Shown in pieces: positions 1 through 6,003 of a stretch of 64,000 bases of DNA. The translations under genes and the position numbers were made by a program. Source of the DNA: an uncultured bacterium (GTDB taxonomy: Bacteria > Bacillota > Clostridia > Oscillospirales > Oscillospiraceae); the NCBI GenBank assembly GCA_946056135.1, contig CAMGIN010000003.1, positions 1 to 64,000 on the forward strand, given 5' to 3'. Position 1 is the stretch's first letter, and the number at the start of each line of letters is the position of its first letter. The notes under the pieces were generated by a model. That model saw nothing but the letters and a program-made list of their open reading frames with translations, did no database searches and was not told the origin of the DNA.

Positions 1-2
1 AG

Positions 3-812
3 GGCAAGCAGTTCAAGGGCTGGGCAACCAGCGCAGACGGTGAAGTGATTTCCGATGCAACCATTGCCGTGACCGGGGACACCACCCTGTATGCGATCTG
101 GGAGAACATTCCTGTTACCACCTACACCGTGAGCTTTGACGCCAACGGCGGCACCGGTGAGATGGCCGATGTGACCGTCACTTCCGGCGAAAGCTACGAC
201 CTGCCCGAGTGCGGTTTCACCGCACCCGAGGGTAAGCAGTTCAAGGGCTGGGCAACCAGCGCAGACGGCGAGGTGATTTCCGACACCACCATTACCGTGA
301 CCGAGGACATCACCCTGTATGCTGTGTGGGAGGATGTTCCCGCACCAACCGATCCTTCGGAACCGGAATCTGTTCCCAGTACACCGGTAAAGCCCAGTTG
401 GCCGAGCTGGATGGATAAGATCTTTGGCGGTTGGTGGGGCGATGAAGAAGAAGCGTGTGACCACGTGTACACTTCCGTCGTCACCGAACCCACCTGCGAA
501 GAGAAGGGCTATACAACCCATACCTGCGAGAAGTGCGGCGATTCCTACAAGGATTCCTACACCGATCCTCTGGGCCATAAATGGGACGAGGGCACGGTAA
601 CCGTGGAAGCCACTTGCACCGAGGACGGTGAAAAGATACTCGCCTGCGAAACCTGCGGGAAAACAAAGGCTGAGAAAATCGATGCTCTGGGCCATAACTT
701 TGAAGATGGCATTTGTACCCAGTGCGGCGCGGAGGAAGCTTCCAAACCCGAAAATCCTGGCAGGCCCAGTTGGGACCACATCTGGGACTGGATTCCCCGC
801 TTGTGGAAGTAA
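3..812 (+). CDS. Secreted repeat-containing surface protein, C-terminal part
   Basis: The reading frame is open from the window edge, so the N-terminus and any signal peptide are missing. Two copies of a 76-residue unit of the Listeria-Bacteroides repeat type (InlB B-repeat, Flg_new family) are visible; each ends in a TLYA(I/V)WE strand, and the two copies are nearly identical in DNA over about 50 bases, offset by 228 nt. A Pro-rich linker is followed by two Cys-pair modules (CEKCG, CETCG, CTQCG) with conserved GH motifs at nt 457-750. The chain ends in a Trp-rich tail (DHIWDWIPRLWK) with no LPxTG motif. Known for the family: extracellular adhesin or scaffold-like proteins. Inference: a secreted or wall-associated protein held by something other than sortase. 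Confidence 0.8.
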   Translation, partial: GKQFKGWATSADGEVISDATIAVTGDTTLYAIWENIPVTTYTVSFDANGGTGEMADVTVTSGESYDLPECGFTAPEGKQFKGWATSADGEVISDTTITVTEDITLYAVWEDVPAPTDPSEPESVPSTPVKPSWPSWMDKIFGGWWGDEEEACDHVYTSVVTEPTCEEKGYTTHTCEKCGDSYKDSYTDPLGHKWDEGTVTVEATCTEDGEKILACETCGKTKAEKIDALGHNFEDGICTQCGAEEASKPENPGRPSWDHIWDWIPRLWK

Positions 813-842
813 CCATACGCAAGATTATCCCTCATGAATAAG

Positions 843-878
843 GATTGCGGAGTAGGGATTTCTCCTTACTCCGCAATC
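843..878 (+). terminator. Inverted repeat after the surface protein gene
   Basis: A 15-bp stem (843-857 with 864-878, one G-T pair) and a 6-nt loop lie 30 nt after the stop codon. There is no clean T-run after it, so it is either a weak terminator or an mRNA 3' stabiliser. Confidence 0.55.
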
Positions 879-1038
879 GATCCATTCGAATGACCAGCTT
901 ACGATTCGTAGCGTGAATATTGGGGGGCAAAGGCCCTATCATTTTTCACCTTGACAAAGGTTGTCTGAACGCCGGACAGCTTTGAACACCTGTACGCCCG
1001 GATCGAGGAGCTTCGCCGAGGGCGTCAAAGTCGGCATA

Positions 1039-1070
1039 CGGCTGCAGCCAGTTGAGGCTGCAGCCGTTTT
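1039..1070 (+). terminator. Rho-independent terminator
   Basis: The arms CGGCTGCAGCC (1039-1049) and GGCTGCAGCCG (1056-1066) form a perfect 11-bp stem with a 6-nt loop, followed by TTTT. No intact gene lies upstream, so it may be left over from a decayed one. Confidence 0.7.
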
Positions 1071-1170
1071 GCAGTATCATATCGTTACCACGCAAATGGA
1101 AAGAATTATTGAAATAAATGATTGGTGTACACATTTTGGGCCAAAAAAGTTATCCACTGCTTCGATATTC

Positions 1171-1216
1171 GAAAAAAGCAGACCCTTTCTATTTCCAGAG
1201 AGGATCTGCTTTTTTC
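1171..1216. terminator. Bidirectional terminator
   Basis: GAAAAAAGCAGA (1171-1182) and TCTGCTTTTTTC (1205-1216) are perfect complements, giving a hairpin with A-rich and T-rich ends that could stop transcripts from either side. Confidence 0.7.
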
Positions 1217-1400
1217 TTAGGGGTTATTTAGCAGCCCCTTCAACACAATGGAAAACGACACCACGGAAAATGGACACATAGGATGAGAAGGCATCTTTTC
1301 TGGTACAACACTTAACGGATGAATTTTTCGTAACTATGGAAAACCAAGGCGGAATGTGATAAAATGAGGTAAATATAAATTACCTTTTGGGGGAATGACC

Positions 1401-2198
1401 ATGGAGTTGGGAGAAAAGCTGCGGTGTGCGCGCATCGAGGCGGGACTCAGCCAGCGGCAGCTGTGTGGGGAAGCCATTACCCGGAATATGCTGTCTCAGA
1501 TCGAAAATGGAACCGCAAAGCCTTCCATGAAGACCCTGCAGTATCTGGCTGGAAGGCTCGGAAAGAACGTGAGTTTCTTTCTGGAAGAGGAAGCAGTGGC
1601 GTCTCCCAACCAGGGGATTATGGAATCTGCCCGGCGGCTGTACGATGTCGGGGACTGGGCAGGAGCGGCCCTGGTGCTGGAGGGATATCAGGAGCCGGAT
1701 GCTATTTTTGACAGGGAAAAGCAGCTTTTATGGGTCTTGGTCCATTTGGAGCTGGCAGAGCAGGCTCTTTCTGAAGGCCGGAAGCCCTATGCGGATATGC
1801 TGCTGGAGAAAGCAGGGACAGAAACCGTTTACTGCGCCAAAGAGCTGGAACGGCGGCGGCTTCTGCTTCTTGGTCGGCTTCCTGAGCACAAGGTAAGTGA
1901 GCACCTGCCCAGCCTGGATGGGGAGCTGGAGCTGCGGGCCAGGGAGGCTATGGCTGCGGGGGACCTACAGCGGGCGGCCTGCCTGCTGGATGCGGCGGAG
2001 GATCAAAGGTCTCCGAGCTGGTGTATGCTCCGGGGAGAAGTTTACATAACGAATAAAGCGTACCAAAATGCCGCCCGGTGCTTCCACAGTGCGGAGGAAG
2101 CCTATCCCATGGAAACGGCGCAAAAGCTGGAACTGTGCTACCGGGAACTGGAAGACTATAAACAGGCCTATGAATATGCCTGCAAGCAGAAAAAATAG
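1401..2198 (+). CDS. XRE-family HTH regulator with TPR-like C-terminal domain
   Basis: 265 residues. Residues 1-60 form a Cro/CI-type helix-turn-helix (GLSQRQLCGEAITRNMLSQIENG, then PSMKTLQYLAGRLG). The rest is all-helical with repeated A/L-rich pairs typical of tetratricopeptide repeats, as in Rgg/PlcR-like peptide-sensing regulators. ATG 1401 is preferred over the ATG at 1395 because the GGGG ribosome-binding stretch at 1389-1393 then sits about 8 nt upstream. No partner gene or obvious signalling-peptide gene is adjacent, so the ligand and targets are unknown. Confidence is high for the fold and low for the role. Confidence 0.85.
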   Translation: MELGEKLRCARIEAGLSQRQLCGEAITRNMLSQIENGTAKPSMKTLQYLAGRLGKNVSFFLEEEAVASPNQGIMESARRLYDVGDWAGAALVLEGYQEPDAIFDREKQLLWVLVHLELAEQALSEGRKPYADMLLEKAGTETVYCAKELERRRLLLLGRLPEHKVSEHLPSLDGELELRAREAMAAGDLQRAACLLDAAEDQRSPSWCMLRGEVYITNKAYQNAARCFHSAEEAYPMETAQKLELCYRELEDYKQAYEYACKQKK

Positions 2199-2217
2199 GG
2201 CGATTCGGTTGTGATCT

Positions 2218-2244
2218 GGATTTCCTGCTATATGCAGGAAATCC
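2218..2244 (+). terminator. Hairpin after the XRE gene
   Basis: A perfect 11-bp stem (GGATTTCCTGC with GCAGGAAATCC) and a 5-nt loop lie 20 nt after the stop codon. There is no T-run; it is probably a transcript 3' end. Confidence 0.5.
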
Positions 2245-2286
2245 TGCTGGACGGTCTCTTGCTGGAAAACGTCGCTGATTTTTCAG

Positions 2287-2451
2287 CATTATTTGTATCT
2301 ATTCAGTCGTGCATATATTTATGCGGTAAATGATCGTTTACGTTTGCACCAACTGTAGGGCGGGGTCATGACCCCGCCCTACAGTTGGTGCGACACTAAA
2401 CGATCACTTATATGAGAAACTTGGGGTACGACTGAATAGTTACCATTATTT
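2287..2451. mobile_element. MITE with IS66-type ends and intact 8-bp target duplication
   Basis: The 149-bp element (2295-2443) encodes no protein. Its ends are 18-bp imperfect inverted repeats, GTATCTATTCAGTCGTGC on the left and GTAACTATTCAGTCGTAC read inward from the right. It is flanked on both sides by CATTATTT (2287-2294 and 2444-2451), an exact 8-bp direct repeat. Inside are inner arms (TGATCGTTTA with TAAACGATCA) and a perfect 46-bp palindrome (2346-2391) with core GGCGGGGTCATGACCCCGCC. IS66-family elements are known for GTAA-type termini and 8-bp duplications, so mobilisation by an IS66 transposase is inferred. Confidence 0.85.
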
Positions 2452-2479
2452 TATACTGGCTCCCGATTTTCGTACTACC

Positions 2480-2508
2480 CTGCAATGAAAAGGAACTTTT
2501 CATTGCAG
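2480..2508. repeat. Perfect 13-bp inverted repeat
   Basis: CTGCAATGAAAAG (2480-2492) and CTTTTCATTGCAG (2496-2508) are separated by 3 nt. It lies between the MITE and the terminator of the membrane cassette; its function is not known. Confidence 0.5.
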
Positions 2509-2555
2509 AATTGTATTGCGCAATTTCCCCGGGAAAACAGCTTTGCGCACTGTGC

Positions 2556-2590
2556 AAAAATGACCTTTGCGGCAGAAGCCGCAAAGGTCA
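2556..2590 (-). terminator. Rho-independent terminator of the membrane cassette
   Basis: TGACCTTTGCGGC and GCCGCAAAGGTCA form a 13-bp stem (2561-2590). Read on the minus strand it is followed by TTTTT and sits 10 nt past the stop codon of the gene ending at 2600. Confidence 0.85.
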
Positions 2591-2599
2591 GAGAGAAAT

Positions 2600-3376
2600 T
2601 TACTTGGCCTCAGCATCCTCGGCGGGGACGTTGGTGTCCACCACCTGGATCTTGCCTTTTTTCCACAGAATGCGGGATGTGATAATCGCCACCGGCAGCA
2701 TGGCCAGGATCAGGAAGCCCACCATACCCAGCACAGCGGAGCCAATGCCCATAAGGCGCGCAGCCAGGGTCACCAGGGACACAATCACGATGACGGGAAT
2801 GACACCCTTGATGCCGCCCTTGACGACTTTGCTCCCAGCACCGGTACTGGCAAACAGTCCCAAGGTCATGGAGCCGAACAGGGCAGGCAGCAGATAGCTG
2901 GACATGGTCTGGACAGCAGGCAGCTCGAAGATGGGGCTGATGAAGGAAATCAGCAAAGCGGCCAACGTCAAAATGACTACCGTCATGATGGAGCTTGCGG
3001 CAACACCGATGGAGGCCGCCACATCCCCTTCCGGGGTATTGGCTTCCTTACCGCTGAGCTTCAGCGCGTTGACGGCACAGGGCAGCTTCAGGTTCATAAT
3101 GTTGCCGGTGATGAAGCCAAGATAGGAAGAAGCACCCATCAGAGGGGAATAGCTTATGGCTTCCGACAGACCCACGGGAATGTAGATTGCCAGAATTCCA
3201 AAAGTAGCAATATTAAAGACCTGCCCCAGCGTAGGAATGCAGTCATAATAGTTCAGAACAATAAAAGGAAGCGCGATCATATAAATCAGTGCGATGACTG
3301 TGCCCAGACGGCCCCAGCGGTGCGCCCAGGCCTGGAAGGGATCCAGCGTGATGGGAGCGGTGGTTTTCTTGCTCAT
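2600..3376 (-). CDS. Multi-pass membrane protein, second gene of a two-gene membrane cassette
   Basis: 258 residues with about seven hydrophobic segments and a short charged C-terminus (VDTNVPAEDAEAK). The start at 3376 (MSKKTTAP) has GGGAGG 8-13 nt upstream. No catalytic motif, nucleotide-binding site or known transporter signature was recognised. It begins 14 nt after the DUF5058-like gene and shares its terminator, so the two are co-transcribed and probably form one membrane complex, perhaps a two-subunit transporter. That role is inference from topology and linkage only. Confidence 0.75.
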   Translation of the reverse strand: MSKKTTAPITLDPFQAWAHRWGRLGTVIALIYMIALPFIVLNYYDCIPTLGQVFNIATFGILAIYIPVGLSEAISYSPLMGASSYLGFITGNIMNLKLPCAVNALKLSGKEANTPEGDVAASIGVAASSIMTVVILTLAALLISFISPIFELPAVQTMSSYLLPALFGSMTLGLFASTGAGSKVVKGGIKGVIPVIVIVSLVTLAARLMGIGSAVLGMVGFLILAMLPVAIITSRILWKKGKIQVVDTNVPAEDAEAK

Positions 3377-3390
3377 GTTGTTTTCCTCCC

Positions 3391-4110
3391 TTATTTGAAG
3401 ATAGCGGTCCACAGCAGGGACGATACCATGCCGAGGATCATAGAGCCGGCCATGATGAAGTTATTGATCCAAGTCCAGCCGGGCTTCTTGCCAACGATTC
3501 CCATAACAATGGCGACAATCAAACCGGTAATCATGACCAGGGCCTGAATGGTGTCGCTGATCAGCAGGACGGGAACATAAACAGCCAGCAATGTCAGCAT
3601 GAAACAGCCGCTCAAAACGTTGCTCCAGCCGTTGCCACCCTTCGTTTTGTCAACGGAGGTCATCAGCTTTTTGCCGAAGGGAATCAGAATCAGAAAACCG
3701 GACAGCATGCCCACACTCATCAGGATCATCACCACGCCGAACTGTTCCCCAGTGGCATTGTTCATCAGTTCGGTGGTATTGGCGTAGCCCAGAACAGGCG
3801 CCAGGGAACTGGCAATCTGCGTTTCAAAGGATAGGGAGCCGATGACAGACAGTCTCCACCAGGCCCAGATGGTACCCAGGGAAGCAGCCAGCGCTACCAG
3901 ACCGATGACAATGGACAGGCTGGGAACGATAGAGAAGATCAGAGAGGACTTGATGATGTCATTGATCTCTTTCTTGGTGATGCCCATCTCCAACGCGCGC
4001 TTTCTTGCCTTCAGCAGGTACACCACAGAGAAGGCCATGATGTATCCCAAGCCGCCGATGACCAGTGCCAGAAGAAGGGGGCTGCCTGTGATGTCTTTGA
4101 TTGTTGCCAT
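3391..4110 (-). CDS. DUF5058-like membrane protein, first gene of the cassette
   Basis: 239 residues with about six membrane segments. The N-terminal pattern (SPLLLALVIGGLGYIMAF, then KEINDIIKSSLIFSIVPSLS and WAWWRLSVIG) resembles the DUF5058 family as I remember it; this is recognition by eye. ATG 4110 is chosen because AAGGAA lies at a suitable distance; a longer upstream frame to 4401 would read through the leader hairpins. Its promoter is at 4289-4316, with a structured leader of about 170 nt between. The function of the family is unknown. Confidence 0.7.
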   Translation of the reverse strand: MATIKDITGSPLLLALVIGGLGYIMAFSVVYLLKARKRALEMGITKKEINDIIKSSLIFSIVPSLSIVIGLVALAASLGTIWAWWRLSVIGSLSFETQIASSLAPVLGYANTTELMNNATGEQFGVVMILMSVGMLSGFLILIPFGKKLMTSVDKTKGGNGWSNVLSGCFMLTLLAVYVPVLLISDTIQALVMITGLIVAIVMGIVGKKPGWTWINNFIMAGSMILGMVSSLLWTAIFK

Positions 4111-4282
4111 AATCTTTCGCTTCCTTTTCTTTGGGTGCATCCTTCGTGACGCGAAATCACAGACCGGATGCCAAAACCCGTATTTTTCAAAACGCGCCTT
4201 GAAATTGACTTTCCGTGAAAATAAACTGGAGTCACGTTGCTTTGCCCCACGTGACTCCATTGCCCCATACGCTGTTTTGAAT
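4111..4282 (-). promoter_or_regulatory. Structured 5' leader of the membrane cassette
   Basis: The predicted transcript starts near 4282. It first forms the terminator-like hairpin at 4217-4259, then a second hairpin at 4137-4171 (GCATCC with GGATGC enclosing a GTGA/TCAC inner stem), ending 26 nt before the start codon. TGGGGCAA occurs twice, once before and once inside the first hairpin. The layout suits an attenuator or riboswitch, but I recognise no known class. Confidence 0.45.
4217..4259 (-). terminator. Terminator-like hairpin inside the leader
   Basis: TGGAGTCACGT and ACGTGACTCCA form an 11-bp stem (4227-4259). On the minus strand it is followed by GTTTATTTTC. It lies about 107 nt upstream of the start codon, so it would cut the transcript short unless prevented. 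Confidence 0.6.
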
Positions 4283-4288
4283 AATCTG

Positions 4289-4316
4289 ATTATAGCATAC
4301 GGCTTGTATTTTGCAA
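4289..4316 (-). promoter_or_regulatory. Promoter of the membrane cassette
   Basis: Read on the minus strand: TTGCAA (4311-4316), 16-nt spacer, TATAAT (4289-4294). Confidence 0.7.
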
Positions 4317-4951
4317 GTGTTTTGTGTGTATTCCTGCGTTTTTTAGAACATTGCGTATGGATGCGGGGGCCGGAGATGCGCATTCTGTGTATTCTATACA
4401 ATATTGGTATAAATATACCGACTGAATGCGGTGATTAAAAACGAAACGCTCAGGCTGGAACAGAAGAAACATCGAGGAAAGCTGGACTTTGCGTCTTTTT
4501 CTGCTTTTGTGTGATGCGTGAAAATGTATTATCATACATGCAGACTGATTACAACTTCTCCCAAAAACAGCGCAAAAGACCGGCTTGCTCTACATTTCAG
4601 CGGCTTTCCTGATGTGAGATGGGCGGGAAAGAAGCGCGTATTTTGCATAATCGTGTGTTTCTTCTTGCGATTTCCTGATGGCGCGGACGGAATAACCTAT
4701 GTACCCTGCTTTTCCGAAGACCGGGACAGGAGAAGAATCAATCCTTGCCGGATATAGGGAAATTGATAAAAGGCAGACATGGGGAAAGTCTCCATGCTGT
4801 CTGCCTCGCGCTTACAGCAGCGCTTTCCTTCCAAGAAAGGGACGCCTTGTTTTTTACATCTTACGGACATCCAATAAAAAGCAGCCATTTGAAAAATGTC
4901 TGGATCCATTGGATATCCGTTTAGAAGCGGACTATTGCTCGAAGAATCGTA
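4317..4951. other. Gene-free stretch
   Basis: No supported gene. The open frames here have no recognisable domain and no good ribosome-binding sites. Seen: a small hairpin ATGTAT-TATC-ATACAT at 4522-4537 and an imperfect stem near 4770-4803 (GGCAGACATGG with CCATGCTGTCTGCC). Their roles are unknown. Confidence 0.5.
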
Positions 4952-5770
4952 TCAGATTCTATCTTTATTGTAGACGATGTTTCCATGTCCGCCGTCCGTT
5001 CTTCCCTTACCGGGGGTCATGGCTTTGGCGATTAAGCCGCTGACACCCTGAAACGAGAAAGGAGTATCGTCAGTATGGCCTTCGCGGATATCCTGGCAGA
5101 CCCGGATAACGCCCTGGATTTCGTCCGGGAAGCCGTTGCCGTCCCCATGAGACAGGAGAACCCTGTCGTATCTTCCCGCCAGCTGGACATCCAACTTCAC
5201 CAGGGCGTGCTGGTACTGTGTGACGGTGGTGGAATAATCATCGAACAGGAACGTGAATTCATTGCAGGCATCGCCCAGCAGCACCGTGCGCTCTTCCGGA
5301 ATCAGGAACACCACGGAGCCTCTGGTGTGGCCCGGACAGTCGTAAACCTCTACATGGACCCCACCCAAATCGAACACATCGCCGCTCTTCAGATCCTGCA
5401 GCGTGGTCACATCCTTGGTGGGGATCAAATCCGCCTCCGTAGCCTCCACCCCGGGATCCACCAGCTTCAGGCTGAACTTGCGGAATTCCTCACTGCCGTG
5501 CTGGAGGTAAATATCGTCATCCTCCCGGTTCATATACACCTGGTCAAACTCCGACGCACCCATAGCGTGATCCACATGTCCGTGGGTCAGCAGCACTGTA
5601 ACGGGCAGCTCTGTCAGCTGCTCCACGCAGGTTCGCAGGCTGCCGATACCGCTGCCGGTATCCAGAAGTGCGGCACGTTTGCTGCCAACCACCAGATACA
5701 TCAGCTCCGACGAAAGCGCGTGAATGCGGAAGATGTGTTCTGAGATTTTCTCTGTTTTGAATGTTAGCAT
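4952..5770 (-). CDS. MBL-fold metallo-hydrolase
   Basis: 272 residues. It carries the metallo-beta-lactamase metal-binding motif LTHGHVDH (His63, His65, Asp67, His68), then His148 in CPGHTRGS, Asp167 in LLGDACN and a late His in LLSHGDG, so both zinc sites look complete. The length matches glyoxalase-II-like or lactonase-like members, but the substrate cannot be told from sequence. GAGGAA precedes ATG 5770. It is monocistronic and diverges from the chitobiose phosphorylase gene. Confidence 0.88.
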   Translation of the reverse strand: MLTFKTEKISEHIFRIHALSSELMYLVVGSKRAALLDTGSGIGSLRTCVEQLTELPVTVLLTHGHVDHAMGASEFDQVYMNREDDDIYLQHGSEEFRKFSLKLVDPGVEATEADLIPTKDVTTLQDLKSGDVFDLGGVHVEVYDCPGHTRGSVVFLIPEERTVLLGDACNEFTFLFDDYSTTVTQYQHALVKLDVQLAGRYDRVLLSHGDGNGFPDEIQGVIRVCQDIREGHTDDTPFSFQGVSGLIAKAMTPGKGRTDGGHGNIVYNKDRI

Positions 5771-5935
5771 GGCATTTCCTCATTTCAGAAATAGTATCGT
5801 TATACGCCGGTTTCGCATGTTTCTATTGCCATTATACGGCAGTGAGTCCAAAAAGAAAAGGTTCAATTCTCACAGTCAGCCGGAAAAAGTTTTCTCCAAA
5901 GCGCAGCGAAAGTCAAGAAGATGTATTTTAGCCCT

Positions 5936-5963
5936 TTTCAAAACGGCATCTTTCCGCTATACT
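5936..5963 (+). promoter_or_regulatory. Candidate promoter of chbP
   Basis: TTTCAA (5936-5941), 16-nt spacer, TATACT (5958-5963), about 40 nt before the start codon. The -35 box is weak. Confidence 0.45.
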
Positions 5964-6003
5964 TGAATCGACAATAATGCCCAAATATGCTGGAGGTAGT
6001 TCT

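Larger units (their letters stand above)
813..1400. other. Gene-free stretch with terminators and a possible short coding remnant
   Basis: No convincing gene. A short open frame ending at the TGA at 1052-1054 reads FEHLYARIEELRRGRQSRHT and stops inside the loop of the terminator at 1039-1070, as the end of a decayed gene would; it is too short to assign. Three hairpins are annotated separately. Upstream of the next gene, GATAAA-type and TATAAAT-like AT-rich sequence near 1356-1382 may hold its promoter, but no clear -35 box was found. Confidence 0.4.

Noticed and set aside
961-1281. Open frame of 106 codons in the gap after the surface protein gene
   Set aside because: No recognisable domain, no ribosome-binding site, and it runs through two terminator hairpins.
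2567-3547. Long plus-strand open frame of 326 codons opposite the membrane cassette
   Set aside because: It is antisense to two well-formed membrane protein genes with good SDs; its Gln/His/Gly-rich composition is typical of a shadow frame.
4699-5043. Possible plus-strand gene of 114 codons before the MBL gene
   Set aside because: Composition rich in Arg, Cys and Phe, no SD, and the 3' half overlaps the MBL gene.
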